Assembly: GCA_027924645.1 (NCBI GenBank)
Contig: BSBN01000334.1
Span: 4,216,001-4,280,000, forward strand
Source: Cunninghamia lanceolata
Lineage: Eukaryota; Streptophyta; Pinopsida; Cupressales; Cupressaceae
Reading direction: 5' to 3'
DNA: 64,000 nt
Numbering within the stretch: the stretch's first letter is position 1; every line of letters begins with the position of its first letter. The translations under genes and the position numbers were made by a program. Shown in pieces: positions 24,782 to 43,294 of the stretch. The notes beneath the pieces are model-generated. The model worked only from the letters and a program-made list of their open reading frames with translations, had not been told where the DNA came from and did not search any database.

Positions 24782-26146
24782 TGTTACAAATATGTGCCTA
24801 AATAGTGTTGTCATTGATGTCAACATATCCTTGGTGCCATTGGTGTCAATTGTATCCTATTATGTTGCCTATTTAGAAGATTGGAATGTTAGGGATATTG
24901 AGAAAATTAATGTAGATAAAGTATGCAGACCATATGGCTGAGTAGAGGATTGTCTAAAGAAGCTCCATTTAAGATTTGAAGGGTTTGCATGAAGATTTGA
25001 AGAAGCTAGGACCATCTTAGTAGAATCGGTTTCACAGTTTTCATAAGAGATAGAGTGATAGGAAAGAGGTCCAGATTGTTCCAGATATGTAAAATGATGA
25101 TCTACAGATGTAGAGGCATGTTTGGGAAGTCAGTGTGTATCATCTATTCAACTGGTTCATGGTTTGGAGGTCCACAAGAAATCTTTCTAGTGTGATAGTC
25201 ATGACAGACAGTGTTCTTAAGGTTTTGGATGAAGATGCAAGTAATTGTGTTGTTTTGGAGGAGTATAGATGTTTTTGTTGAATTCAATGTGCTTGTGAAG
25301 GTCTCTAGATTGTGTGACTGCTGTGTTGGAGGTCCCCATTAAAGATCGAGATCATTGTTGAAGATTTCTTCCTTGATGTTGTTGTTCTTCCTAGTCCTGG
25401 CCAATTGGATGTTTCAAGCATGTTGTGGATGATCCAAGAACAATTTTATGAAGCATGGCGTGTTGATCGAGGAATATTTGAGTCCCAGATATGTTTGGCT
25501 GACAAGAAAGTGATTCGCATTAAGTTAGATGTTTGTAATGCCAACCTTGATGTTTATTCAAAGGTTGATGAAGGATATAAAGGCATGTAGATGAGTTGTG
25601 AAAAAGCATCCTTGTGTGAAAATGATCAAATCCTAAGGAAGGTTCAGAAGCAGAGCAGAGAAGAGGAGGTGCCAAAGAACAAGGGTAGTAAAGGATGAAG
25701 AGATAATAAAGTAGCTTTTGGGGGCAGAGTAGAAGTTTAGTAAGCTTTCAATGGGACTGAACCAGGCATGAAGAAGATGCTAATCATCAGTTCATTATTT
25801 CTATATTAAACATAAATTCCTGTAGGCAATGAGCCTCCTTGAGCAGTGAGCTCTGGGCAATGAGCCCTAAGGCATGTGCCTTTTCATTTCATTTAAGTAC
25901 TTTTAACAGGGTACAAATCTTGTGGGTTAACCCCCACCGTGGTTTTCCCTTTACCAGGTTTTCACGTAAAAATTTTGGTATTATGTGTGTTCAATTTGTT
26001 TCTACTCATGTATTGCTGATTCATGCTTTAATGTTTACATAATTAATCTGATTGCAAGTTGATAAAAAAGGTTGGAAGTAGAAAAGGTTAAATTTGTAAG
26101 AAAATTGATTCACCCCCCCTCTCAGTTGTTTGGACCAATTCCAACA
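24782..26146 (+). repeat. 3' LTR of the nested copia, 1,365 bp
   Basis: Begins TGTTACAAATATG right after the polypurine tract and ends ATTCCAACA at the host junction. Near the end it has the CCCACCGTGGTTTTCCCTTT and CCCCCCTCTCAGTTG blocks, also found in the LTR at 45,511-46,955. Sole LTR of this copy. Confidence 0.85.
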
Positions 26147-28021
26147 AGAAAATCGATGTATGGTTGTTCATTTTATTAAGACTAAGTACCTTGTCAAATA
26201 TGTAAGTTTGAGGGTTCAATGATAGATGTGATGGATATGTATTTCCTTTTTAGTCCTTAATAAATTAGAAAAAAATAGGCTCTCTATTTTTAAGGTAGTT
26301 AAATCCTTATAGTAGGATAAGTATAATGAAGTGGATAGATCTTCCTGGTACTTTTATATTTTCAATGCTATAGGACTGGGTCTTCTTTTATTTATAAACT
26401 CATCGTATAACTATTTTCCAAGGTGTATATGTTACTTCAGAACTACAACCTAGGTGAAGTGTAATGCTGAATTGAATATTTTACCCTCCATGTGTAATTC
26501 ATGATTTTTTTTTCCTTGAGTAGCTAGAAATCTCATGTGTAGAAATGATAGAATTTATTGATAACCCACGAAGGATTATGAGTGTCTATTTTCTAAATTA
26601 CCCTATAATAGTATATTTTTATATACAAGTAATGCAAGTGTGATGTTATTATAGACTCTTTTAAATCTCTCTTGTTTGTATATTTAAGCTTAATTCATGT
26701 TAATTATTAAATCAACTTTAATCTCATTTTTTTTAAATAAAGAATTAGATGTTTGCTTTTGTAAAGAGGAAAATCTATTGTTATTAGGCATGATTTGTTA
26801 AACATAGTAATAATTTATTTACGGGTTTGAAGAATATCACTTTTGTTTGTGAAAATTTATGAGAATATTGAGAAATAGGTAAATCTTAATCATTTTCTAT
26901 CCTCATGGTTCGGTAGTAGTAACCTTGGAGACTCTTATCTCCCCAAGTTGACTAAATGGAATTATATATATTGCTATGTTATAATCATTGCAATTCAAAG
27001 ATAGTTGATTTCTTTCTCTTCAGTATTGATATATTTCTTAACCCTTGAGGTCGAAGCTCATAGAATTTTGAAATCGTAAAATATTCACTTATGCGCCAAG
27101 AATTACAATGTGACTTTAGAGTATTGAAATTACTAGTTGATCTTGCAAGGATTATTCCCAATAAGATTAGGAACATCACTAATAGATCTATTAGGAAAGA
27201 TTTGATGTAAAAATAGTCCATGAATTTGGAGATAGACTTGCCTTAGGTAAACTTGATGTCTCAGTCAGACACCTGATCTAGGGATTCCTCCACACTAGGA
27301 CTAACTAACAAACACCCCTTTAGGTGTCTGTGGTAGTGGACTAATTTCCGTCCTTGTTTCACCAAGTGGGTGGCAGCCGACGAAGAACTATCTGGTGTAG
27401 GGGATAACCCTAGAAAGGGTTGGATACCCTCTCACAGTTGCATCAAACATATTGCAAGGCATAACTATATATTCGTATACCCCAATGTCAGTCACATCCG
27501 AAGGAGGTGGGCCTTGATCCCATGGATACAGGGTATGTAAGCAGTCTGGACGATGAAGGATGCCCCCAGTACCTAGGTCCCCCAGATGTAGGGTGTGCTT
27601 TTATAGTTTCTATGTAGTGATTTTTGAGTCGTGTTAACATAAGATTGTCTAGTTAGTTTTGTGCAGATGATAAGGATACACTAGGGAGAAAGCAAGTTGT
27701 CAGAAGTGAATGCAGGATGTAACAAAGAACTTAAGGTATGTGTGATCCATTGTTCTTATAGGTTATCTTACATAATGTACCTTCTCTTGTAATGTACTCT
27801 CTCTCTTCACTAGATTTAAAATTGGTGATCTTTCAGGACTTGATGGTTTTGGAAAACCAAACTCAAATTAATTTAATCTGTATAACATGCATTAAGAACT
27901 TCTTAGAATTAATGGAAAATTTTTTCATTTCCTGCATCTGTTAGATCAAAATTTTTATTTCCTCGATATTTTCAAATTTAGAGTTAGTATTATTTTGTTA
28001 ATAAGGAGTCAAGTCCTTACA

Positions 28022-28042
28022 TGTGGTATTAGAGCCAGGTTT
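28022..28042 (+). other. Primer-binding site of the LARD-like element
   Basis: TGGTATTAGAGCCAGGTT starts at 28,024. It matches the usual initiator tRNA-Met complement except one C-to-T change, and lies two bases after the LTR end. Confidence 0.75.
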
Positions 28043-31000
28043 AAACACTAGGCCTAGAGGTCTGCTAACCTAAAACATGGTAGGAATTAAGATATAATGT
28101 GTTATAATGTGATGTTAATGATATTCCCGCTCTTATGATCTAATGATCATCGAATTATTGATAGATGTGAAGAGAAACATGCAAAACAAAGGAAAGGGTA
28201 AAGCTGTAGATAAACCCTCCCTAGAGGGTGAGGTGGATAGCTTGATACCAGTGACAGTATGTGTTTAATGAGACAACAATAGTTGATACATGACAGTCAT
28301 GCAGACTTGTAGATTCTCTTTTGGGAAGTGGATATCATATTTTGTGGCTAATTCATTTTGTGGCATTTCTTAATGGATCTTTTCATAATGGCATGCCTTG
28401 AGTTGGTAAGGGTGTGTGACTATTCATGTGGATATTTCATATAGAAATATGATAACGTCGTTCCAAGTTGTGTGGGGAATGCTTAGTGTGACATGGCGAT
28501 TTATCATTGTTCTCTACGTGGTTTAGACCACTATATGATTTATCTATTTTAGTAATAGAAGTTCACCCAATTTCCCTACTCCTCTTAGGTGGTCTTGTTG
28601 TAAGGCTACATGTTGATTGTAATGTGCAAATTTTATGAGATTGTTGGATTATTTATTCTTGTGTTAAAGGTTTTACTTAAGTGTTAAGTCAGTAGTGTTT
28701 TGTTTCTTGGACTAATTAGTTGTTTTAATTTTGAGATGGTCCTTTTGCCTCAAGGACTTGTTCTTTGTTAAATTTGTGATGTTGCAATGGTGGCTATCTT
28801 TGATCTTCACTTCTTCTTGGCTTGTTTTATTTTAATGTATTCTAATTGAAGATTTAACTTATGGATTTATTTTACTTAATCCTTCTTGATTTGAGGCATT
28901 TTATTGTTGCAATTGCTAGCATGTGTGGAGTAATGTGACTTCTATAAACTGCCTTATCCAGGAGGGGCCCCAGGGAAGTTGTATGGGGGAGTAGGTGGCC
29001 TAAGGAATTCTATTGTGAGGATGGGGATTGTAAATGGGACAGGTATGAGACAGTCATAATCCATCTATCCCCTAGATCTATGTGTGTGTTTCTTGCATAC
29101 CTTCCTCTTTGGAAGATAACACATTAAATGAACATGAGCCAGGTATCAGGAAACATGAGGAGGGGTCCTTGAGAGGGCCTTGAGACCATCTTTCTCTTTT
29201 GGTTACTTGGCACTAAGGTATTAATGATATTGATTTCCTTTGGAGGTGAGACTATATGTTTTTATGGCTAATTGGATGAGTACTAGAGACAGCTATTGAC
29301 TTTTGGGAAATTAATGTCATTCATTGACTCCTATTTTGGGAAGTAACTATCAATTTTGGGATGCTAGCACTACGTTTGGATAACGAACCCTAGGGTGGCA
29401 CCATTTGATGTAAAAGTTGCAAAAAGAGAGATGGATGAAAAGTTTGGAAGATTTGTTAATGTGGTAGTAGGCATGCATGATAGCTAGAATTGTTACCTTT
29501 CATATGAGTGTTGATGTGTGTACTTGATCACGTATTCCTTTTAAGTGTAATGTTTATATGATATTGGAATAATGGAAGTCACTGATACTCAGAAAAATCC
29601 TCACGAGGATTGATCTTGTACCTGGCCGGTTGCCTAAAACCTGAGGGAGGGTATAAGGTCCTCAGAACATTCTTATTGAATGAACTTACGGAAATTCCTC
29701 AACTCAATATATGGGCCTATTGCGTAATTTGCTGTAAGTGACTCAGGATACAGATTGATTTGATGAGTCTAAGTCTCTGTCAAAGAAATGTATTCCTATC
29801 CTTGTTAGCCCATATGGCTGTTGTGTTTACCTATCCCATATTAGATAGAGTTTTGGTTCGTTTAATCAGTTTAGGCCCATTTGGCCAATTTTTGAAAGGA
29901 GAATTGTGTGAAATCAAAAGCTGTAATTCAAAGTTGTTGGAAAAGATAAAGGAACTAGGAGAAGACAAATATGATGCCCTTGAAGAAAAACTAAAAAATG
30001 CAAGAAGGAGAAATGAAGATCTGGAAGTAGAGTGGACATTGTTTGAAGATATTGAAGAGAGATTTGAAGAGTTGGAAGGTGGAATAGAGGAACAAAGATC
30101 TATAAGAAGGTTTGAAAGAATTGAAAAGGGAGAACAGTTTACAGAAGAGTGAAATAGCAAGATTCAAAGAACATGTTAATCAATTGGAAAAGTCACTTGT
30201 AGCATGTAGAGAAGAAAATGAAAACCTGCAATCTAAGCCTAAACTTTGTGATGTTTCTTGTGATACTAATGATTTGAGTGATGTTACAAAAGATTCTTTA
30301 GAAAGTGAAAGTGAAGATAACAGTGTGACTGAACCACATTTCTTGGAAAGTGATAGGATCCATTAGACCCGGTTTCGTATGAACCAGTTTGCCCAAAGGA
30401 TAGAAGAGCCCAGTTGGCTTTATTTAATTATGTCCCATTTTGGACACTTTAGCCCGAATTAACTATTTGAACAGTTTCCTAAGTACTCAGATTGACTAAT
30501 ATAATATAATTCTTCTAAATTATGGTGGTGTATCATTTCTCTTGGATTCTAACACATGTTGGAGTAAACTTCAAGCGTAATTGGAATTTTTAACAATGAT
30601 GGATTACCAAGGGAGAATCTATGAATCTAATTTTTTTTACCGAACATAGAAAGTTGATTCCAAGGTTTTATTATCTTTGATGATGGAATTTTAAAGTGAA
30701 TTGCAAGCATGTATGATCAAGCTCATGACATTGTAATAGCATCAAAGGAGGTTTTAAAATGAGAAAAAATTAAGGATATGAATAATACGATTAGATAGTT
30801 AGACCTTGAGTTCGGTACGATTTTCATTATGATCAAGTTTGATTGAAGGAAAAGAGAAAAATAAACGGAAACCCTCTTATGCAGGAGAGAAACTAAGTTG
30901 AAGGTAGATTTCAAAAGATAACTCAGTATAAATTATGATATATCTTGGAAGATAGAATAATTAGTAAAGGAAGAAATTTTATTAAATGACGTTTTGGATA

Positions 31001-31931
31001 TGTTGACTTTGGATAGTATCAATTATATCTATGAATATTTCATTCTCTATGAAGGGAAATATTTAGAATCCAAAGTGAGGAGCAAGTACTAAGGTAAGAT
31101 TCTTCTTATATGGAAATGAATCTCCTGAAGAGATGTAAAAAAAATAATAATATTTTGACCCTCGCATTTGATAAGATAATAATTTGGCCTCTTGACATTG
31201 AAATCTGTCTTGGAATACTCTCATATACCATTCTCATGATGAATCCATGAGTACGAGGATGTTTTACTTTAATTAGTTTTATATCACATGTTTGAGTTCA
31301 TGGTAATGATGCATGTTTGATTTGAGGGCTCCATTCTATGATAATTGTGAAGAAGTTATATTATGACAATAATGTGTTGAATGATGACACTCTTGTAAGT
31401 TAGATTTATTCATTAATTTTTAGACACTTATTTACTTATTGTTGCATTTAAAAGGCCCCTAAAGATAAGTATGAGGAATGTACTTACATGATTAAGTAAT
31501 GATTTAAAAATAGCATGTTTGGTAACTTATGATCATTTATTACTTTAATTTGCATTGATAAATCAGAGTACTTTGTGATGAATTGTTGCATACCAACATG
31601 ACAATCTTAGAAGCATGGCTAAACAACACCATGATTAACATCATAACATGATATGTCTAACAACCTCAGCAAGTGTTTATCCTAGACATACAAAAATTTC
31701 AATGAATGAGTATACTGGAATAATCAACACTCCTGACTAGAGGACAAGCTGCAAGGATATGCTCAATCAGGTCTAAAAGGATAAAGTAATTTCTTAAACT
31801 CACATTGTTATGATAATACAAGGATACTAGTAGAAGTTTTGATTTATGTTGATCACTTTACCACCTTAATTTATGAACCACAGTCAGTTATGTTTTGCAT
31901 TGGGATGATGCAAACTTTTAGGGGGGGAGTA
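28043..31931 (+). other. Interior of the LARD-like element, mostly non-coding
   Basis: No protease, RT, RNase H or integrase motif in any frame. It contains one coiled-coil coding relic (29,760-30,366). It ends in the polypurine tract GGGGGGGAGTA (31,921-31,931), directly before the 3' LTR. LARD interiors are typically ~3.5 kb and non-coding, which this resembles. Confidence 0.65.
29760..30366 (+). pseudogene. Coiled-coil coding relic in the LARD interior
   Basis: Two overlapping frames (29,760-30,152 and 30,112-30,366) read as one charged heptad-like protein broken by a frameshift near 30,110-30,150. Examples are EKLKNARRRNEDLEVEW and, in the second frame, ENSLQKSEIARFKEHVNQLE, then an acidic Ser/Asp/Glu-rich tail and TAG. 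No domain is recognised. A gag-like structural protein is possible, since gag proteins of some copia and gypsy lineages have coiled coils; a captured host exon is the alternative. Confidence 0.45.
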
Positions 31932-37005
<5,074 letters not shown>

Positions 37006-39253
37006 ATTGTTACCAATTTTCTCTATAGCCTAAATTGGTAGAGCTAGAGTGTATTCAGTTCATGTTTGTATGAGAAAGTTTTAACATTTGCTTGATAACT
37101 AGTTTGCACAGTTGGAGTGTTTGAGATATTTAGTTATGTTGCAGTTCAGTTGTTCAATAGAGGAAAAGAATTTTCACATCATCATTAATTTGCAGAAGGT
37201 TTCTTAAGAGATAAGTTATTTCATTTCACTACAATGATTATTCATTCTATAAATGAGATACATAAAAGAAATAAACATTGCATTGAATGAAAACATGATA
37301 GATCAAATGTCCCACACAAGCCATGGGAATATATGAACAAGTACAGATATAAGAAAGGTACTATGCATCTAAAAATAGGAAGGGGAAGGATCATAGCCAT
37401 CATTGCCTTTTAGTGTCTTTGGTTGTCGAGGTTGATTGTTGTCCTTGCTCCTGATCTCCAATAAGAACCCGCAAGATTGGAAGAGATTGTAAGAGCTCTG
37501 GTTATGAGTTCCCTAAGGGCCTATCAGTAGAGGCATAATACATTGCCTATAGTGCACTAGATTAGATATATCTCATTCACATACAAGAGAGATTGAAAAG
37601 AAACAATCATTCTACTTCACTGATTTTATCTAACATGTTTGTTTCATGTGCAGGTATAGGATAAGTCATGTAGCTATTTGAAGACATATCAACATGTGGT
37701 GTCAAGTAGGCTCCCACAAGGGTTGAGTGCATCATGCTACCCTTGGTTTTCAGGGGAATGGAATGCAAATTATATTCATAATGCAATTATTGAATGAATT
37801 GAAGGAGTACAACATCAATCTAATTCTTACAGTTCAAGTAATGATGAAATGAGAGCATTAAAGTGACCTTGACTCATATAGGACAGCATTCAATGCATGA
37901 GAACAACTATCATTATTGCTACAATAGCAACTCAGAAATCAGCAAAAGGCCATAGAACAACTATATGAATGATCATACAAAGTTGCAAATGAACAACATC
38001 ATTCAATGTTGTATTAATGTTTTAATCATGACATGAGAATAACATCAAGGATTAGTATCATTCTATGCATTATTGAGTAACTAAAGATTGCAAATGGAAG
38101 ATAGCCATAAAGGCACAATTGCAGGTGATCCATAGAATCATGTTGCCTCAACCAATAAAGTAAAGAGGCTACCATCATAAATTTTGAGTAGATTGTAAGA
38201 GTATTCAATGTGTTACAATGAAATAGATTGCAGATCATAAGTCATATGTTACAAATTGAGTATAGCCACAACAAGTGCATGGTGATAATTTTATATATTA
38301 TTAGGTGAATTAACTTTATACATGCTGGAAATGTTAATTTTAGTTACTGTCTATTTTTTTAGATAATTTTATGTCATTGATCTATAATAGATTAGATAAG
38401 AATTTAGTGAAAAAGTGTCAATTATATTCTAGTTTTATATTGAATGTTAATGCAAATTAGTTCTCACCTTGATATTATTTATATTTATCATTATTTTTAA
38501 TCAATTATATAAGTTTTTTAATGTGATGGATATTATTAGAAACAAAATTGTTATTATTTATATGAAGGAATCTAGATGAATTTTGTAATGTTTAGATAGC
38601 TCATAGTTAAAATTTAATTGTTAATCAATGCATACTTAAATAATTGTCACTAGGAACAACCCATAGAGAAATTTGGGAAGGAATTTGATGTATATGAAAT
38701 AATTTAATTGTGTAGTTAGTGTCATTAAGCAATTGTTGGTTTTTGAAATAAGTGTACTATTCTTTTAGATCAAGTGTTGATTAAAATGTTTGAAAATAAA
38801 ATGCTAAGTGTATAATATAGGTTGCATGTTATTACATCTATGGTAATAATGAACCCAAATAATGTTGTTATATGGAGCCTAATCAGACTCGGAGGTTAAA
38901 TTTTCCCCACTTTTATCGGTGCCGTTTCCCCCCAAAGTATAAAGGCATTGACAACTATTTTTCTATTAATTGACATATAAAAACCCTATTTTTGTAACCG
39001 AAATAAGTCTTGATAAAAAGGCTAAGGGTTAGGGTTTCTATTGATATTGTATCTGTAGCATATTGTAGCAGTATTGAGTTGCATGAGATTGCTAGTTGTA
39101 ATCAGTTCTATTTGATTGATAATAATAGTGGACTCTATGTTGGTGGATGTAGCCCGACTTTGGGTGAACCACATTAAATTTGTCTCTCACTATTTTATTT
39201 CTATGTATTTTTCATTCATTTGTTTAATCTTTATCTACATTTAATTAATATCT
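37006..39253 (+). other. LTR-like DNA with promoter/leader signature, target of the chromovirus
   Basis: It starts near 37,008 with TGTTACC. Towards its right end it has TATA-like words (near 38,938 and 38,972), AAGGGTTAGGGTTTC, and then a GTGGATGTAGCCCGACTTTG..GGTGAACCAC block of the type seen in the R-U5 part of plant LTRs. The sequence continues at 44,902 after the chromovirus and reaches a TAACA end at 44,921, giving TGTTA...TAACA termini. The flanking 5-mers (GGAAT, AATAA) do not match, so a complete LTR is not proven. No coding region seen. Confidence 0.35.
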
Positions 39254-39768
39254 TGATGTAGCAAACAACATATACTCAATAAAATTGTGCCATTAATCAT
39301 GTGTGAGAGCCAAAGATTTGGAACACTAGAAAAAAAAACTTCTATTCGCCAACTCTTCTGCTACAATGAGAGAAAACTCTCTTATATCCAAGAAAACAAA
39401 AAAATTACCTTTTTTGGCAGATTTTGCCATTTTAGGTAATTTTACAATCATATATTGAGAATCCATTTTTTTTCTAAAAACTTCTTAAAGCTAAGGTAAG
39501 ATGAAAAGCCAACTAACATCCTAAATTTGAAACATGAGTTTCAATTTATTAAAAAAAGCAACTTTTAAAAAACTAGAAAAAAACACTAAATTGCCATTTT
39601 GAGGTCAAAGATGAAAGTTTCAAGCCCTGAAAATGTGCCAAGATGAGGTCCAACCGAGTAGGGTGGGTTGGGAAACAACCATCCACCTTATAACATATCC
39701 ACCTATAAAATTTCATAGAAAAACCACATTCGAGTCAAAAGTTATGACCTCCAAAAATCCTTGCATCA
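39254..39768 (-). repeat. 3' LTR of the chromovirus
   Basis: 515 bp. Followed on its right by plus-strand TTCTCCTCTGG, the complement of a polypurine tract. It differs from the other copy by scattered substitutions and a few short indels. Confidence 0.92.
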
Positions 39769-39821
39769 TTCTCCTCTGGTTGAAAAGAACACAGCGCCTG
39801 TAAGTGAGTGTCTTCGAATTG

Positions 39822-40223
39822 CTACCATTTGACTGGATCTAACCTCTGTACTTCCCACTCTATAATCCATGTGCTATCTATTGGTGGTAATCCTTCCCAC
39901 TGTACTAAATACTTGTTGTAATGCCCTTTCCGAGTGTAGATAGTTTTCTTATCAAGAACCTGTGCAATCTTTTCCTTCTTCTTATAGGGAATGTGGTGGT
40001 GCCATGCCAGTTTTGGTTGACTATCTTCAGCATCATCCTCAGCATGGAATGCATATAAATTAGAAATATTAAACACATGAGAAATATCAAGATCATCTGG
40101 TAAACTGACCTCATATGCATTATCATTGATTTTCTTTGTAATTTTGCAAGGACCAATTTTCCTATACTTCAACTTGTGGTATGTTCCAGTAGGAAACTGC
40201 TCTTTTCTCAAATATACCATCAC
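39822..40223 (-). pseudogene. Integrase C-terminus with chromodomain
   Basis: 133 codons. The start has the integrase tail with KIGPCKITKKINDNAYEVSLP. The end is a chromodomain with YNKYLVQWEGLPPIDSTWI, where the aromatic cage positions Y and W are visible. In chromoviruses this domain steers integration towards particular chromatin marks. The frame itself is intact here but is separated from the integrase core by stops upstream. Confidence 0.88.
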
Positions 40224-40939
40224 TAAGTCACCTTCATTGAATATCTAATGTCACCTACTAGTATCCACTATATTCATGCACCTCTCATTACTGTCTTGCA
40301 ACTTCTGTCTCACTTCTTTATGCAACTATTAAAGGTGTTCTCCAAATGCTTCTCCATCATCACTCACCCTATCTTTCATTGGTACCTATACCAAATCTAG
40401 AACACCCTGAGGATTCCTGCCATACACAATCTCAAAAGGGGACTTTCCCATTGATCTGTTAACAGAACTATTATAGGCAAATTCGACCTAGGGTAATGCC
40501 ACGTCCCATTGTTTTGGATTTTCTCCAACAATACACCTCAACAAATTTCCTAGACTCTGATTGACTACCTCTGTTTGCCCATCCATTTGTAGATGATAAG
40601 CACTACTAAACTGTAAATTAGTCCCCATCTTCTTCCATAAAGTCCTCCAGAAATGATTGAGGAATTTGGTATCCCTATAGAGGTAATAGTCTTTGGAACA
40701 CCATGTAGTTGAACAACTTCTAAAAAAAAAAACTCTGCTAGCCTCGTATCATTAGTTTTATTATAGGCAATAAAATGAACCATCTTGGAGAACCTATCAA
40801 CAACTACAAAAATGGAGTCATTACCTCGTTGAGTATGTGGAAGTCCCAGCACAAAGTCCATGCTCAAATCTATCCATGGTGCAGCTGGTATTGGTAATGG
40901 CATACACATCCCTATATTCTGTGAATGTCCCTTAGCCAC
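40224..40939 (-). pseudogene. Chromovirus integrase core, frameshifted
   Basis: Clear N-terminal core: [19 protein letters not shown] with the first Asp, then [13 protein letters not shown]. Around the second catalytic Asp the frame slips, so VSDRD is not readable and the sequence turns into unrelated residues before a stop at 40,565. The remaining core up to the C-terminal part is present only as broken frames. Confidence 0.8.
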
Positions 40940-40999
40940 TTGACATATTCTATGTACCTTGTTACATACTTAGTTATATCCCTTTTCATCGTTGGCCAA

Positions 41000-42548
41000 T
41001 AATAGTTATCTTCTATCAAGGATATTGTCTTGTCCTTGCCAAAATGGCTAGCCAACCCACTACTATGAAATTATCTGATAATATTTTCCCTCATAGAGCC
41101 AGCTGGTATGCATAGTTGTTTTCCTTTAAATAGATACCCATCTTGCATAAAATATTCATCTCTAAAGCAATCCAAGTTATAGATACTGGTGCATTCAATT
41201 GTTCCACAATCTCCCAAAAATCATCATCAGAGTCATACAAATTTGTGATGGCATCAAAACCAATCACCTCAATTTCCATTGTAGTCAAAAGTGTAACACG
41301 CCTACTTAACGCATCTGCAACCTGATTTTGTTTTCCAGACTTATGCTTCAACACAAAATTGTAACCCTACAAGAAAGAGACCCACATGGCATGCCTACTA
41401 TTCAACTTTTTCTGTGTGTACAAGTATCTTAGTGTAATGTGATCTTTAAACAATACAAACTACTGGGGAACTAGATAATGTCTCCAATGCCTCAATGCTT
41501 GAACAATTGCATAAAATTCCAAATCATAAGTAGAATAATTCTTTCTCAATTCATTCAACTTTTCACTAAAGAAAGCTATAGGTTTTCCAGCTTGGCTAAG
41601 CACAACACCTATTCCCACATGGGAGGCATCACATTCTACTTCAAATACCTTATCAAAATTTGGCAATGCAAGTATAGGTGCTTCTGTTACCTTTTACTTC
41701 AAGTACTTAAAGCTCTCCTTAGCATCCTTGGTCCATACAAACTCCCTTCCTTTAGTGCAATCTGTTATAGGAGCTACAATACTACTAAAATTTTGAATGA
41801 ACTTTCGATATAAAGGGGCCAAGCCATGAAAGTTTTTTACCTCTATGATGGTGCTTGGACTAGGCTATTCTAGAATTGCCCTGACCTTTTCTGGATCCAT
41901 TCTGACACCATCTTTAGAAATGACAAAGCCTAAAAAAACTAAACTATCCTGCATGAACCTACACTTCTTCAAATTGGCATAGAGCTTCTCCTTCCTTAAC
42001 ACACCAAAGATGATCCCCAAGTGTTGTAGATTCTCTTCTTTGTTATTACTAAATACCAAAATATCATTAAAATAAACTACAACAAACTTACCAATGTAAA
42101 GTCATAGTATAGTGTTCATCAATCTCATAAACGTGTTAGGTGCATTTGATAACCCAAATGGCATAACCATCCACTCATATAATCCATCTCCAGTCTTAAA
42201 GGTTGTCTTCCACTCATCCCCTTCTTGGATCCAGATTTGGTGGTAGCCACTTCGTAGGTCAATCTTGCTGAAATATTTGGCCCCTACAAGAACATCCATC
42301 ATGTCCTCCATACAAGGCATAGGAAATCAATACTTGATGGTAATCTTATTAATTGCTCTACTATCAATGCACATCCTCCATGTTCCATTTTTTTTTGGGG
42401 TCAACAATGTAGGTACAACACATGGGCTCATGCTCTCTCTCACCACACATTTACGTATGAGTTCTGTTACTTGCTTATTCATCTCTGCATGTTGTGTTGG
42501 ATTCATTCTATACGATGCTTGGTTGGGTAGAGTTGCTCCTAGAATCAA
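41000..42548 (-). pseudogene. Chromovirus reverse transcriptase and RNase H, inactivated
   Basis: All pieces lie in one frame with stops between. [52 protein letters not shown], then YFNDILVFS near 42,055, where the YFDD active site of this group has become YFND. RNase [34 protein letters not shown], and ADALSRR at the end. Order and spacing are standard gypsy. Confidence 0.85.
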
Positions 42549-43294
42549 TCAATATGATACTGAATATCTCTCTTTAGCAGTAGACCATCAGGCAATTCAT
42601 CAGGGAAAACATCAACAAATTCTTTCAATAGCTCTGCTACTTCTGGGGGAACTGAAATGTCTTCCTCTTCACCTTTTTTCACTACTAATGCATAGCAACA
42701 CCCTATCACCTTCATTTCCTTAACAAGATCTCTTTCAAACAACATGGTCTCACCTTTTCCTTCATCCTTGAGAGGCAATAAAATCACCTTAGAGCCATCT
42801 TTCCAAAAGGTGTATGTGTTTTTCTCTCCATCATGCATAACTTTTCTATCATACTGCCATGGCCTTCCCAATAACACATGACAGACATCCATTGGGACAA
42901 CATCCCACCATATCTCATCCTGATAGAACTTCCCTATGCTAAACTTAATTAGGCATCTTTTATCAATAGTGACTTCATTTCCCTTTTTAAACCATGCAAT
43001 GTGGTATGGATGAGGATGATTTTCACAGTGTAAATTTAATTTTTCTACCATTTCGTTAGAAACCATAGTTTCACAGCTACCTCCATCAACAATAACTTGA
43101 CATACCTTGCCACCCAAAGTGCACCGCATTCTGAAGATATTGGTTCGAAACCATGAACCATGAGAGATTTTTGCTTGTATTTTCTCCTTCTCTAGAATCA
43201 CCATTGCTCTTCTCATCATGAGACTTTCTCCCACATCTAGTGGAACCTCTAGTTCCGTCCCTTTCACTTCATGTTGCGTTTGAATTAGGTTCAC
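42545..43294 (-). pseudogene. Chromovirus aspartic protease and linker
   Basis: 249 codons in a frame shifted by one from gag and RT. The active site reads VDGGSCETMVS, the DGGSC variant common in chromoviruses, followed by FKKGNEVTIDKRCLIKFSIG and DVCHVLLGRPWQYDRKV. It ends in a stop right where the RT frame begins, so at least two frameshifts are needed to join gag, protease and RT. Confidence 0.85.

Larger units (their letters stand above)
21169..26146 (+). mobile_element. 5'-truncated Ty1/copia element nested in the LARD LTR
   Basis: The host LTR sequence breaks at 21,168 and resumes at 26,147, as judged from the uninterrupted copy (breaks at 35,766 and resumes near 35,837). Inside are copia pol fragments on the plus strand, a polypurine tract and one full 3' LTR. 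The 5' LTR, primer-binding site and gag are missing, and about 70 bp of host LTR is also absent, so a deletion probably removed the left end after insertion. An (AAT)n microsatellite lies at 21,253-21,278. Confidence 0.85.
17755..28021 (+). repeat. 5' LTR of the LARD-like element (interrupted by copia 21,169-26,146)
   Basis: It ends CCTTACA at 28,021, two bases before the primer-binding site. Without the copia it is about 5.3 kb. Against the 3' copy it lacks ~180 bp near 18,640, about 70 bp at the copia insertion point, and a long (TA)n run. Confidence 0.75.

Noticed and set aside
29831..30160. 109-codon minus-strand Ser-rich frame
   Set aside because: It is the complement of the coiled-coil relic, whose charged heptad pattern on the plus strand is the more protein-like reading.
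39024..39042. Interstitial telomere repeat (AAGGGTTAGGGTTTC)
   Set aside because: Only about two units, and the same words are common in plant leader regions.
41478..42723. Plus-strand frames at 41,478-41,813 and 42,265-42,723
   Set aside because: They are antisense to the chromovirus protease, RT and RNase H.
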